This document shows positions 39,803 through 48,486 of a stretch of 64,000 bases of DNA, piece by piece (positions within the stretch are counted from its first letter, which is position 1; every line of letters starts with the position of its first letter). Under the pieces are notes generated by a model. That model was not told where the DNA came from. It did no database searches and was given only the letters and a program-made list of their open reading frames with translations. The position numbers and the translations under genes are program-made. The stretch is from positions 1 through 64,000 of the forward strand of contig JBFWQE010000005.1 of NCBI GenBank assembly GCA_050249615.1, given 5' to 3'. The DNA is from VFZN01 sp050249615 (lineage in GTDB: Bacteria; Acidobacteriota; Vicinamibacteria; Vicinamibacterales; UBA2999).

Positions 39803-40543
39803 TCACATGTACATCCCGCCATTGACGGCGAGAACCTGCCCTGTAATATACGATGCCTCGTCCGATGCGAGGAAGCGCACCGCCGCGGCGACATCCTCCG
39901 GCGCGCCCATGCGCCCCATCGGAATCTGGCCGGCCCAGTCCGCCCTGGCGCTCTCGGTGATCGCCCTGGTCATGTCGGTGGCGATGAGGCCCGGGGCCAC
40001 GACGTTCACGGTGACGTTGCGCGACGCCACCTCGCGCGCCAGCGCCTTGCAGAACCCGATGAGGCCGGCCTTCGACGCCGCGTAGTTCGCCTGCCCGGCA
40101 TTGCCCATCTGCCCCACGACCGAGCTGATGGCGACAATGCGGCCGGCCCGCTGCCGGATCATGGGTTTCAGCACCGCCTGGCACCACGTGAACGACGCCG
40201 TCAGGTTGGTCGCAATCACCTCGTCCCAGTCGGCGCGCTTCATCCGCAGCATCAGCTGGTCGCGCGCGACGCCGGCATTGCTCACCAGGATGTCGATTCT
40301 CCCGTGGCGCTCGAGCACGCCGGCCACCAGCGCCTCGACGCCCGCCGTGTCCGTCACGTCCACGCCGTGCGCCTCGGCCGTTCCGCCCGCGGCGGTGATG
40401 GCATCGGCCGTGGCCGCCGCGTTCGCACCGCGCGCCACGCACACCACGGTTGCGCCCGAGGCGCCCAGCCGCTCGGCGATCGCGCGCCCGATCCCGCGAG
40501 AGGCCCCCGTCACGATGGCAATCCGGCCAGCCAGCTCGCTCAT
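39803..40543 (-). CDS. fabG: 3-oxoacyl-ACP reductase
   Basis: NADPH-dependent reductase of the fatty-acid cycle. The 246-residue SDR protein has the cofactor motif VTGASRGIGRAIAE, NAG in LVSNAGVARDQLM, the catalytic Ser and Tyr-x-x-x-Lys in ISSVVGQMGNAGQANYAASK, and the end YITGQVLAVNGGMYM. The ATG at 40543 overlaps the fabD stop (ATGA), which selects this start over the open frame further upstream. Confidence 0.97.
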   Translation of the reverse strand: MSELAGRIAIVTGASRGIGRAIAERLGASGATVVCVARGANAAATADAITAAGGTAEAHGVDVTDTAGVEALVAGVLERHGRIDILVSNAGVARDQLMLRMKRADWDEVIATNLTASFTWCQAVLKPMIRQRAGRIVAISSVVGQMGNAGQANYAASKAGLIGFCKALAREVASRNVTVNVVAPGLIATDMTRAITESARADWAGQIPMGRMGAPEDVAAAVRFLASDEASYITGQVLAVNGGMYM

Positions 40544-41475
40544 GATCGGACGCCCAGCGCGGCGTCGAGCGCCGCCAGATCGTCGGGAGCCTGCACGCTG
40601 AAAACCGCGGCATCGCGCGCGATCTTCCGGACGAGCCCCGACAGCACCGTGCCAGGCCCCACCTCGATGAACGTCGTGACGCCTTCGGCCAGCAGGCGCT
40701 TCACCGAGTCCTCCCAGCGAACGGGGCTCGACACCTGGGCAATGAGCGCATCGATGGCCCCGGCGGCGGTCGTGCGCGGCGACGCGTCCACGTTTGCGAT
40801 CACGGGCATGCGCGGGTCGCGCGCGCGGGCGGCGCGCAGCTCGGGCGCCAGCCGCTCCTGGGCGGGCCGCATCAGCGCGCAATGGAAGGGGGCGCTCACC
40901 TTCAGCGGAATGACGCGCCGCGCGCCGAGCGCCTTCGCGCGCTCGCCGGCCCGGGCCACGGCACCGGCCCCGCCGGCGATGACGATCTGGCCGCCGCCGT
41001 TCAGGTTCGCGGGGCTCACCACTTCACCCTCCGCACCCTCGGCGCACGCCTGCAGCACGGCTTCCTCGTCCAGGCCGAGAATTGCCGCCATCGCGCCCGT
41101 GCCTACGGGCACGGCCTCCTGCATGTAGCGCCCGCGATTCCGCACCAGGCGCAGCGCGTCGGCGAAGTCCAGCGTGCCGGCCGCCACGTGGGCCGAATAC
41201 TCGCCCAGGCTGTGCCCGGCCACGAACGCCGGCCGCTGGCCCCGCTCGTCCAGCAGGCGCCACGCAGCGACGCTGGCGGTCAGGATGGCCGGCTGCGTGT
41301 TCTCGGTGAGGGTGAGCGTCTCGACGGGACCACCGAAGATCACGGAGCTCAGCGGCTCGCCGAGCGCGCGGTCCGCCTCGTCGAAAGTGGCCCGACAGAC
41401 CTGAAACTCGTCGGCGAGCGCCTTGCCCATGCCCACCGCCTGGGAACCCTGTCCCGGAAAGAGGAATGCAATCAC
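40540..41475 (-). CDS. fabD: Malonyl-CoA:ACP transacylase
   Basis: Loads malonyl groups onto ACP. The 311-residue protein begins VIAFLFPGQGSQAVGMGKAL, has the nucleophile in GHSLGEYSAHVAAG, Arg in RNRGRYMQEAVP, and the His motif SAPFHCALM. The GTG at 41475 is chosen because it overlaps the plsX stop (GTGA) and directly precedes the conserved N-terminus. Confidence 0.96.
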   Translation of the reverse strand: MIAFLFPGQGSQAVGMGKALADEFQVCRATFDEADRALGEPLSSVIFGGPVETLTLTENTQPAILTASVAAWRLLDERGQRPAFVAGHSLGEYSAHVAAGTLDFADALRLVRNRGRYMQEAVPVGTGAMAAILGLDEEAVLQACAEGAEGEVVSPANLNGGGQIVIAGGAGAVARAGERAKALGARRVIPLKVSAPFHCALMRPAQERLAPELRAARARDPRMPVIANVDASPRTTAAGAIDALIAQVSSPVRWEDSVKRLLAEGVTTFIEVGPGTVLSGLVRKIARDAAVFSVQAPDDLAALDAALGVRS

Positions 41476-42476
41476 GATATCCGTCCCACGGCAGCCACGT
41501 CCTTCTGCATCCGCTCCCACCCGCCTTCACCCGCGAACCGGGCCGCCTGCGCGACGGCATTCCGGATGGCCTTCACCGACGACCGGCCGTGCGCCACGAC
41601 CACGACCCCGGCCGTCCCGAGCAGCGGCGCGCCGCCGTACTCGGAGTAGTCCACGCGCTTGCGAAACCGCCGGAACGCGCGCTGCGACAGCAGGTAGCCC
41701 ATCTGGCTCGAGAACGTGCTCTGCAGCTCTTCGCGCAGCAGGTCCTCGACCATCTCGACGACGCCCTCGCTCAACTTCAGCGCGACGTTGCCCGTGAAGC
41801 CGTCGGCGACGACCACATCGGCCTCGCCCGCGAAAATGCCGCGCGCCTCGACGTTGCCGACGAAACACACGGGCGCCTGCCTCATCAGCCGGTGCGCCTC
41901 GCGCGTCAGCTCGGTCCCCTTCGACTCCTCTTCCCCGATCGAGAGCAGGCCGACACGCGGCTGCTCGATCCCCAGCACCACCCGGGCATAAGCCGAGCCC
42001 AGGATGCCGAACTGCACGAGGTGCGGCGGCCGGCACTCCACCGTCGCGCCGGCGTCGAGCAGCACCGCCGAGCCCTTCTTGGTCGGGATCACAGGCGCCA
42101 GTGCCGGCCGATCCACGCCGTCGAGCATCCCGAAGACGGCATGGGCCGCCACGACCGCCGCGCCCGTATGCCCGGCGCTGACCAGGGCCGCCGCACGGCC
42201 GTCCTTCACGCGGCCCGCCGCCACCATCACCGAGGAGCGGGGCTTGCGCCGGAGGGCCTGCGCGGCCGACTCGTGCATGTCGACCACATCCGGCGCGTCC
42301 ACGACCGAGACGTCGAGCGCCTCGGCGTCGGGATGCCGGACGAGCTCGGCTCGAACGAGGTCGGACCGCCCCACGAGGTCGATGCCGAGGCCGAGGTGCC
42401 GGGCCGCGGCAAGCGCGCCGTCCACGGGACGCCGCGGCGCATGATCGCCGCCCATGGCGTCGACCGCTATGCGCAT
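41472..42476 (-). CDS. plsX: Phosphate acyltransferase PlsX
   Basis: Converts acyl-ACP to acyl-phosphate, which PlsY uses to start phospholipid synthesis. The 334-residue protein starts MRIAVDAMGGDHAPRRPVDG and shows VSAGHTGAAVVAAHAVFGML, GATVECRPPHLVQFGILGS, and VVADGFTGNVALKLSEGVVE. It lies in the standard yceD-rpmF-plsX-fab order. The N-terminal motif and length are normal. Confidence 0.97.
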   Translation of the reverse strand: MRIAVDAMGGDHAPRRPVDGALAAARHLGLGIDLVGRSDLVRAELVRHPDAEALDVSVVDAPDVVDMHESAAQALRRKPRSSVMVAAGRVKDGRAAALVSAGHTGAAVVAAHAVFGMLDGVDRPALAPVIPTKKGSAVLLDAGATVECRPPHLVQFGILGSAYARVVLGIEQPRVGLLSIGEEESKGTELTREAHRLMRQAPVCFVGNVEARGIFAGEADVVVADGFTGNVALKLSEGVVEMVEDLLREELQSTFSSQMGYLLSQRAFRRFRKRVDYSEYGGAPLLGTAGVVVVAHGRSSVKAIRNAVAQAARFAGEGGWERMQKDVAAVGRIS

Positions 42477-42491
42477 GACGGAATCGGCTGG

Positions 42492-42674
42492 CTACTCTTC
42501 GTCGACGGGCCGCACCTGGCGGGCGCGGTAATGGCCGCAGTAGGCGCACACGCGGTGGGCCGCCTTCGGCTCGCCGCACTGCGGGCAGCGCCCGGCCGTG
42601 GCTGCCGTGAGCGCGTCGTGGGTGCGGCGCTTGCGGCCGCGGGTCTTGGAGTGGCGACGTTTTGGATTAGGCAT
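42492..42674 (-). CDS. rpmF: 50S ribosomal protein L32
   Basis: Small basic protein of the large subunit. The 60-residue sequence begins MPNPKRRHSKTRGRKRRTHD and keeps the four-cysteine zinc ribbon (CPQCG ... CAYCGHYRAR), so it is the zinc-binding form. It overlaps the yceD end by 8 bases, the conserved yceD-rpmF pairing. Confidence 0.96.
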   Translation of the reverse strand: MPNPKRRHSKTRGRKRRTHDALTAATAGRCPQCGEPKAAHRVCAYCGHYRARQVRPVDEE

Positions 42675-43212
42675 CGTCGGGCTTTCGATCGGTGATCAGG
42701 GCTTTCAGGCCGGCAAGCCGTGGGTCCTCCCACTGAGGCTTGCACGCGCACGCTTCCACGTTCAGGTTCACGCCGCACTGCGGGCAGAGCCCCTTGCAGG
42801 ACTCCCTGCACAATGGCTTCATCGGCAGCGCAAGATAGAACTGCTCCCGCAACAGCTCCGAGAGATCGATCTCCTCGTCACGGTAGAACGTCGTCGAGAC
42901 GTCGTCGTCCTCCGTTTCCGATTCCTCCGACGTCTCCTCGTCGGCCGCGGCCCCCTGCGGGAGGTACCGAAGGTCGAACGCGGCGTTCACCGGCAGCGTG
43001 AACGGTTCCAGGCAGCGGCTGCAGGCCAGCTCGAGCGTCGTCGCCACCCTGCCCACCAGCCGGAACCGATCCTGGTCCTTGTGGATGGTGAACTCGAGCG
43101 ACACCGGCGCGACGACCCGGTACTCCTCGTCTTCCCCCGTGAAGGCCGACGGCTCGTACTGGCGCAGAAACGCCGTTTCCGCCTGCCGAATGTGGGAAAG
43201 ATCCAGCCGCAT
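42667..43212 (-). CDS. yceD: DUF177 (YceD) family protein
   Basis: A 181-residue DUF177 protein; the family is linked to 23S rRNA processing or stability and sits next to rpmF across bacteria. Visible features: a first zinc-like CSRCLEPF, an acidic low-complexity insert (about residues 95-110), and a C-terminal CRESCKGLCPQCGVNLN pattern. The ATG at 43212 lies 10 bases after a TATAAT box; a TTG at 43215 (7 bases after) is possible. The box overlaps the stop codon of dgt, so this operon can start its own transcript. Confidence 0.88.
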   Translation of the reverse strand: MRLDLSHIRQAETAFLRQYEPSAFTGEDEEYRVVAPVSLEFTIHKDQDRFRLVGRVATTLELACSRCLEPFTLPVNAAFDLRYLPQGAAADEETSEESETEDDDVSTTFYRDEEIDLSELLREQFYLALPMKPLCRESCKGLCPQCGVNLNVEACACKPQWEDPRLAGLKALITDRKPDDA

Positions 43213-43222
43213 CAAAACGACG

Positions 43223-43228
43223 ATTATA
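43223..43228 (-). promoter_or_regulatory. TATAAT -10 box of the yceD-rpmF-plsX-fab operon
   Basis: Perfect TATAAT on the minus strand, overlapping the TAA of dgt and 7-10 bases before the yceD start. It would serve seven genes of ribosome and fatty-acid synthesis with an almost leaderless transcript. Confidence 0.65.
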
Positions 43229-44282
43229 GCATGTGCGGGCCATCGGACACGGTCACCCAGGGTTTCGGGATGTACAACTGCTCGAACAAGTTAACGGCAT
43301 AGCGGTCCGTCATCCCGGCCAGGAAATCCTGGGCGGCCCGGTCCAGGCCCTCCACTTCGACGGTCCTGGGGTCCAGGAAGTCACCCGGCCGCTCCCGGAC
43401 CTTTTCCCACAGCCCTCCCAGGATGCCGTCGGCCTTGGCGAACTCCGCCGTCGCCACCTGGTTCTCGTACACCGCCTCGAACATGAACGTGCGCAGGGCG
43501 AGCATCGCCTCCAGCACGTCGTCGCTCATGCGGACCTCGGCCATCCCCCCGGCAAGGGTCTGCTCCACCACGTTGGTGACCAGGCGCCCGATGCGCTCGG
43601 CCGGGCTGCGGCCCAGCACTCGCACGGCGTCCCGCGGCAGCTGGTCCTCGCTCAGGATCCCGGCGCGCACCGCATCGTCGATATCGTGGTTCACGTAGGC
43701 GACGATGTCGGCGACGCGGGCAACCTGGCCCTCGATGGTGCTGGCCCGCTGATCGGGCGGCGCGCCGACGGGCAGCCCGCTCTTCCCTTTCGAGTGCCGG
43801 GCGATGCCGTCGCGCACCTCCCAGGTGAGGTTCAGGCCGCGGCGGTCCTGCTCGAGCACGTCCACGATGCGCAGGCTCTGCTCGTAGTGGTTGAAGCCGC
43901 CGGGGGCCAGGGCATTCAGGACACGTTCGCCGGCGTGCCCGAAGGGCGTGTGGCCGAGATCGTGGCCGAGCGCGATGGCCTCGGTCAGCTCCTCGTGCAG
44001 GCGCAGCACCTTGGCGATGGTGCGCGCGATCTGCGAGACCTCGAGCGTGTGCGTCAGCCGCGTCCGGTAGTGGTCCCCCTGAGGCGAGAAGAACACCTGG
44101 GTCTTGTGCTTCAGGCGTCTGAACGCCTTGGTGTGGATGATGCGGTCGCGGTCCCGCTGGAACGCAGGGCGGATCGGGTCCTCGGTCTCGGGCCGCAGGC
44201 GGCCCCGGCTGGCGCCGCTCAGGGCGGCCTGCGGTGCGAGGATCTCGCGCTCGCGCTGCTCGAGCTGTTCACGAATCGTCAC
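43224..44282 (-). CDS. dgt: dGTPase-like deoxynucleoside triphosphate triphosphohydrolase
   Basis: HD-domain enzyme that splits dNTPs into deoxynucleoside and triphosphate. The 352-residue protein has RDRDRIIHTKAFRRLKHKTQ, the HD metal site in HTLEVSQIARTIA and ALGHDLGHTPFGHAGE, then NHDIDDAVRAG. The length fits the type 2 subfamily. The GTG start overlaps the deoB stop (GTGA), joining two nucleoside-metabolism genes; deoB acts on the deoxyribose-phosphate that salvage produces. Confidence 0.93.
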   Translation of the reverse strand: MTIREQLEQREREILAPQAALSGASRGRLRPETEDPIRPAFQRDRDRIIHTKAFRRLKHKTQVFFSPQGDHYRTRLTHTLEVSQIARTIAKVLRLHEELTEAIALGHDLGHTPFGHAGERVLNALAPGGFNHYEQSLRIVDVLEQDRRGLNLTWEVRDGIARHSKGKSGLPVGAPPDQRASTIEGQVARVADIVAYVNHDIDDAVRAGILSEDQLPRDAVRVLGRSPAERIGRLVTNVVEQTLAGGMAEVRMSDDVLEAMLALRTFMFEAVYENQVATAEFAKADGILGGLWEKVRERPGDFLDPRTVEVEGLDRAAQDFLAGMTDRYAVNLFEQLYIPKPWVTVSDGPHML

Positions 44283-45445
44283 ACGATCTCCCTCAGGAAA
44301 CTCACGCCGTGCCGAAGAGCCGGCACGCCGAACACCTCGGCCAGGGTCTGTCCGAGGTCGGCGAAGCTCGCGCGCGTGCCCAGGGATCGTCCGGCCTTCA
44401 CGCGGGCGCCCGTGACCAGCACCGGCACGTGCTCGCGCGAGTGATCCGTGCTGGGCGTCGCCGGGTCGTTTCCGTGATCGGCGGTGATCACCAGCAGATC
44501 GTCTTCACGCAGGAGCGGCAGCAGGCCGCCGAGCCGCGCGTCGAAGCGTTCCAGGTTCCGCGCGTACCCCGCCACGTCGTTGCGGTGCCCATACAGCGTA
44601 TCGAAGTCCACGAGATTCACGAACACCAGGCCGGCGTCCCGGATGACCATGCGGGCCTCCAGCAGCTCCATCCCATGCGCGTCGCTCGTCGTCGGGAACG
44701 ACTCGCTGATCCCGCGTCCGGCGAAGAGGTCCCCGATCTTGCCGATGGCCGTGACGTGGTGGCCCCGCGCGGCCATCGCGTCGAGCAGCGTCTCGCCGCG
44801 CGGCGGCATGGCGAAATCGTGGCGGTTCGCCGTTCTCGTGAACCGGCCGGGCGTGCCGACGAACGGCCGCGCGATCACGCGGCCAATCCCGGCGCCGTCC
44901 ACGGCGATCTCGTACGCCGCCTGGCACCACTCGTAGAGCTGCGGCACCGGCACGATCTCCTCGTGCGCCGCGATCTGGAAGACGCTGTCGGCCGAGGTAT
45001 AGACAATCGGCTGGCCGCTCTCGAGGTGCCGCGCTCCCAGCTGCTCGATGATGGCCGTGCCCGACGCGACCACGTTGCCGAGTACCGGGCGGCCGATGCG
45101 CCGCTCGAACGCCGCGATCATCTCGACGGGAAACCCGCCCGGGAACGTCGGGAACGGGCGATCGAGCACGACCCCCATCAGCTCCCAGTGGCCCGTGACC
45201 GAGTCCTTGCCGGCGGACCGCTCCGCCATCAGGCCGAAGGACGCGCGAGGCGACGTGGGGCAGGGGATGCCGTGCAGAGGCACCGCACAGCCCAGGCCGA
45301 GCGCCGCCAGCGTGGGCACGTCGAGCGCAGACCGCTCGGCGATGTGGCCCAGGGTGTGGCTGCCCTCGTCGCCGTACAACGCGGCGTCGGGCAGCTCGCC
45401 GGCGCCCACGCTGTCGAGCACGATGACGATGGCGCGGCGGAACAC
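44279..45445 (-). CDS. deoB: Phosphopentomutase
   Basis: Interconverts (deoxy)ribose 1- and 5-phosphate. The 388-residue alkaline-phosphatase-superfamily enzyme has IVIVLDSVGAGELPDAALYG, AGKDSVTGHWELMGV with the catalytic Thr region, YTSADSVFQIAAHE, VNLVDFDTLYGHRND, and the metal ligands in ITADHGNDP and STDHSREHVPVLV. GTG start three bases after the hfq stop. It is cotranscribed with dgt. Confidence 0.96.
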   Translation of the reverse strand: MFRRAIVIVLDSVGAGELPDAALYGDEGSHTLGHIAERSALDVPTLAALGLGCAVPLHGIPCPTSPRASFGLMAERSAGKDSVTGHWELMGVVLDRPFPTFPGGFPVEMIAAFERRIGRPVLGNVVASGTAIIEQLGARHLESGQPIVYTSADSVFQIAAHEEIVPVPQLYEWCQAAYEIAVDGAGIGRVIARPFVGTPGRFTRTANRHDFAMPPRGETLLDAMAARGHHVTAIGKIGDLFAGRGISESFPTTSDAHGMELLEARMVIRDAGLVFVNLVDFDTLYGHRNDVAGYARNLERFDARLGGLLPLLREDDLLVITADHGNDPATPSTDHSREHVPVLVTGARVKAGRSLGTRASFADLGQTLAEVFGVPALRHGVSFLREIV

Positions 45446-45448
45446 CCC

Positions 45449-45697
45449 TCAGGGATGATGGGACGAGAAATAGTTCGGCACGCTGCGCGGCGTGCGAATC
45501 GTCGCGATCGCGTGCTTGAACACGAGGTGGTCCATGCCGTTGTGCTCGACGATGAGCGCGAAGCGATCGAAGTTCTTGATGCGCGCCTCGAACTCGCGGC
45601 CGTCGAGCAGGTGGAGCACGACGGCCAGCTTCTCACGGCGTGCGTAGTTGAGGAAGACGTCCTGGATGTTCGGGGCGCCTGTCTTCGTGTCTGCCAT
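45449..45697 (-). CDS. hfq: RNA chaperone Hfq
   Basis: Hexameric Sm-like protein for sRNA-mRNA pairing. The 82-residue protein has the Sm1 motif in VVLHLLDGREFEARIKNFD and the Sm2-like HLVFKHAIATI, close to the enteric YKHAI pattern. The C-terminal tail is short. AAGGAG 11 bases upstream of the ATG at 45697 acts as the ribosome site. The miaA-hfq order is the same as in Proteobacteria. Its presence implies trans-acting sRNAs, none of which were recognised here. Confidence 0.95.
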   Translation of the reverse strand: MADTKTGAPNIQDVFLNYARREKLAVVLHLLDGREFEARIKNFDRFALIVEHNGMDHLVFKHAIATIRTPRSVPNYFSSHHP

Positions 45698-45711
45698 CGC
45701 GGCACAACTCC

Positions 45712-46650
45712 TTAGGACTGCAACAGGCCCCGTTCGGCCAGCCACTCAAAGACGCGGGCCTGCACCTCCGCAGATTCGCCGGGACCGTCAAACCACATAA
45801 GCCTAGGCTCTTTGCGAAACCAGATCAACTGGCGCCGTGCGTAACGGCGGTTCTCCCGTGCAATCAGGTCCCGGGTGTCGGCCTCGTCGCGGACGCCGCG
45901 CAGGTGCTCCAGCGCCTGGCGGTAGACCAGGCCCCCGAAAGGCCGTGCAGTTTCGGGTACGCCGGCGGCGAGGTTGGCGCGGATCTCGACAAGCAGCCCC
46001 GACTCGAACTGCTGATCCACCCGCCGCCTCAGGCGCTCGGCGAGGGCCTCCGCCGGCATCCGCAAGGCAACGGCCGTGACCGCGACGTCGGGACCGAGCG
46101 GCGACACCGTGTCGGCGAAGTGCGCCGTCAGCGGCTTCCCTGTCTGGAAGTAGACCTCCAGCGCCCGCACGATGCGCTTGCGATCCCGCCGCTGGATGCG
46201 GGCAGCCGACTCGGGGTCCACGCGCCACAGCAGGCGGTGCAGGCGCTCGGGACCGTACCGGCCGGCCAGGCGATCCAGCCGGGCACGGATCACGTCGTCC
46301 TTGCCGGGGCCGGGAAACAGGCCGCGCGTGAGGGCCCGGTAGTAGAACCCGGTACCGCCCACCAGGATGGGCAGGTGGCCGCGCGCGTGGATCTCGCCGA
46401 TCACCCGCGCCGCGTCGCGCGCGAAGTCCGCCGCGTTGTAGTCGGCGATCGGCCCGACGATATCGACCAGGTGATGCGGGATGCCGCGCCGGGCGGCCAC
46501 GGGCACCTTGTCGGTGCCGATGTCGAACCCGCGATAGACCGCCGTGGAGTCGCAGTTGACGATCTCGCCGCCGACGCGCTCGGCAATGGCCAGGGCGAGC
46601 GCGCTCTTGCCGGTGGCCGTGGGCCCCAGCACCGCCAGCAGGTGTTTCAT
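45712..46650 (-). CDS. miaA: tRNA dimethylallyltransferase
   Basis: Adds the isopentenyl group to A37 of tRNAs reading UNN codons. The 312-residue protein has the P-loop GPTATGKS (9-16), NCDSTAVYRGFDIGTDK, GIPHHLVDIVGP, LVGGTGFYYRALTRG, and the C-terminal RRYARRQLIWFRKE. It is 14 bases upstream of hfq and 7 bases after the TonB-like gene, so it belongs to one minus-strand unit. Confidence 0.96.
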   Translation of the reverse strand: MKHLLAVLGPTATGKSALALAIAERVGGEIVNCDSTAVYRGFDIGTDKVPVAARRGIPHHLVDIVGPIADYNAADFARDAARVIGEIHARGHLPILVGGTGFYYRALTRGLFPGPGKDDVIRARLDRLAGRYGPERLHRLLWRVDPESAARIQRRDRKRIVRALEVYFQTGKPLTAHFADTVSPLGPDVAVTAVALRMPAEALAERLRRRVDQQFESGLLVEIRANLAAGVPETARPFGGLVYRQALEHLRGVRDEADTRDLIARENRRYARRQLIWFRKEPRLMWFDGPGESAEVQARVFEWLAERGLLQS

Positions 46651-46657
46651 CGGCCGC

Positions 46658-47605
46658 CTACTGCCCCTGCGTGCGTCCGTCCGGCGACTCGTTGTAGAAG
46701 AACGTGACGGTGAAGAACGCCTTGTCGTCCGGATATTCGGGCGGCAATGGCTCGGTGGGGTTCGACGCCAGCAGGGCGTTGCGCGCCGACAGGTTGAACG
46801 AGTCCACGGCCGAGGGCGAGATGACCGTCACGTCGGTGAGCGCGCCGTTGCGGTGCACGTAGAACGTGATCACCACTCGCCCGCGCAGCGACATCGCGGC
46901 ATACGGCACGAACCAGTTGCGCTTCACCTGCGCGACGAACCGGCGCACCCACGGTCCGAACTCGACGCCTTTGGTGTCGAATTGCAGCGGCCCGAACTCC
47001 TGCGAGGAGCCGCTCTGGTTGTTGAACGACTCCTTGTCCACGTAGCGTTGCAGGTTCCGCAGCGCCTCCCCGAGCTGCCCACCGGGCGGAGGCTGCGCGC
47101 GCTGGGGCTGCTGCATGGCGAGGCGGCCGTCCTTCGCCGGATCGAGCGCCTGTTCCGGCATCTCCACCTGCGGGGGCGCCTCGGGAGCGGGCTCCTCGGC
47201 GGGACCGCGTCCGCGGGCCCGCTCGTCCGGCATCGACTCCACGCGCTCGGTCGAGTTCCCACGGGCGAAGGGCAGCGGGTTGTCGATGATGGGCGGGCGC
47301 TCACGGTTGCGCGCCTGTCGGTCGATATCCGACAGCTCCGCCCGCTCCGGAGGCTTCGGCGCGGGCAGGTCGAGCCTCGGCTGGACGAAGACGAACCGCG
47401 GCGCCTCGGCTTCGGGCTCTCGCTCGAGCCGCACGAGCTCGTCCTTGGCAGCGAGCGGGCGCTCCGGGAGGAACGCCGGAGCAAAGAGCAGCCCCACGAT
47501 GATGATGGCGTGGACCAGAACAGACACGACAACGCCATCGCGCAGGTTGATGGCGCGCCCGACGGGCTCGACGTCGGAGTAGCGATCGTCGAAGTCGAAG
47601 TACAT
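46658..47605 (-). CDS. TonB-family energy transducer
   Basis: A 315-residue protein with a short cytoplasmic N-terminus, one transmembrane helix (about 23-42, DGVVVSVLVHAIIIVGLLF), a Pro/Glu-rich periplasmic spacer (about 50-190), and a C-terminal TonB domain (YAAMSLRGRVVITFYVHRNG ... LTDVTVISPSAVDSFN). This is the architecture of proteins that pass proton-motive force to outer-membrane receptors. No ExbB/ExbD genes are nearby. The TonB box receptor is unknown. TATACT (47618-47623, minus) lies 12 bases before the ATG. Confidence 0.88.
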   Translation of the reverse strand: MYFDFDDRYSDVEPVGRAINLRDGVVVSVLVHAIIIVGLLFAPAFLPERPLAAKDELVRLEREPEAEAPRFVFVQPRLDLPAPKPPERAELSDIDRQARNRERPPIIDNPLPFARGNSTERVESMPDERARGRGPAEEPAPEAPPQVEMPEQALDPAKDGRLAMQQPQRAQPPPGGQLGEALRNLQRYVDKESFNNQSGSSQEFGPLQFDTKGVEFGPWVRRFVAQVKRNWFVPYAAMSLRGRVVITFYVHRNGALTDVTVISPSAVDSFNLSARNALLASNPTEPLPPEYPDDKAFFTVTFFYNESPDGRTQGQ

Positions 47606-47617
47606 CAGCTATTTGTG

Positions 47618-47623
47618 AGTATA
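47618..47623 (-). promoter_or_regulatory. TATACT -10 box of the tonB-like-miaA-hfq unit
   Basis: TATACT on the minus strand, 12 bases before the ATG of the TonB-like gene, at the edge of the ACTTGGG repeats. It would start the miaA-hfq-deoB-dgt unit. Confidence 0.55.
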
Positions 47624-47625
47624 CA

Positions 47626-47762
47626 GGGACTTGGGACTTGGGACTTGGGNNNNNNNNNNNNNNNNNNNNNNNNNNNNNNNNNNNNNNNNNNNNNNNNNNN
47701 NNNNNNNNNNNNNNNNNNNNNNNNNNNNNNNNNNNNNNNNNNNNNNNNNCCCAAGCCCCACG
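47626..47762. repeat. ACTTGGG repeats flanking a 100-N assembly gap
   Basis: The left flank has GGACTTGGGACTTGGG; then exactly 100 N (47650-47749); the right flank reads CCCAAGCCCCACG. The flanks are in opposite orientation, so the hidden array probably turns around within the gap as an inverted repeat, which could explain why it was not assembled. The true length is unknown. Any small gene within the N cannot be excluded. Confidence 0.9.
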
Positions 47763-47772
47763 TCCCGCGACC

Positions 47773-48486
47773 CTAGGTCCCCTTCCTCGCCGTATACAGA
47801 TAGACGATGCCCAGGCTGAGCGGCCGGGCCTTGACCTGTGAAAATCCCGTGGCGGTGAGTATGCGGCCGAACGCATCCCCCCAGGGGAAGGTGCCCACCG
47901 ACTGCGGCAGGTAGTCGTAGGCCATGGCATGGCGCGACACGGCACGGCCGATGCGCGGCAGGACGTGATTGAAGTACCAGAGGTAGAGCGGCCGCACGGC
48001 CGGGACGACTGGCAGGCCAAACTCCAGGATCGCCAGGCGCCCGCCGGGCTTCAGCACCCGCCGAAGCTCGGCGCAGGCAACCTCCGGCTGCTGTACGTTG
48101 CGGATGCCGAAGGCGATGGTCGCCGCGTCGACCGAGGCGTCTGCTACCGGCAGGTGCATGGCATCGCCGCGCACGAGCTGGATGTTCCCATCCAGCGCCT
48201 CCTCGCGGATCTTGGTGAGGCCGTGTGCCAGCATCGCGCCGGCGAAGTCCACGCCCACGACCCGCGCCGCGCCCGCCGTCGCCCGCGCGCCTGCCATGGC
48301 CACATCGGCCGTCCCGGTGCAGACATCGAGCAGTCGCTCGCGCCCGGTGAGCTGCAGGCTGCGGATCGCGCGCCGGCGCCAGTAGCGGTCCAGTCCGCCG
48401 GAGAGCACCGTATTGAGCAGGTCGTACCGCCCCGCGATGGCATCGAACATGCCCGCGATCCTCGCGGGGCTCTTGTCAACCGACAT
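47773..48486 (-). CDS. menG: Demethylmenaquinone methyltransferase (MenG/UbiE)
   Basis: Final C-methylation of demethylmenaquinone. The 237-residue protein has FDAIAGRYDLLNTVLSGGLD, the SAM loop LLDVCTGTADVAMAGA, RGDAMHLPVADASVDA, and the UbiE signature LEFGLPVVP / YDYLPQSVGTFPWGD. It is the last gene of the menaquinone cluster and overlaps mqnP by 11 bases. Confidence 0.94.
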   Translation of the reverse strand: MSVDKSPARIAGMFDAIAGRYDLLNTVLSGGLDRYWRRRAIRSLQLTGRERLLDVCTGTADVAMAGARATAGAARVVGVDFAGAMLAHGLTKIREEALDGNIQLVRGDAMHLPVADASVDAATIAFGIRNVQQPEVACAELRRVLKPGGRLAILEFGLPVVPAVRPLYLWYFNHVLPRIGRAVSRHAMAYDYLPQSVGTFPWGDAFGRILTATGFSQVKARPLSLGIVYLYTARKGT

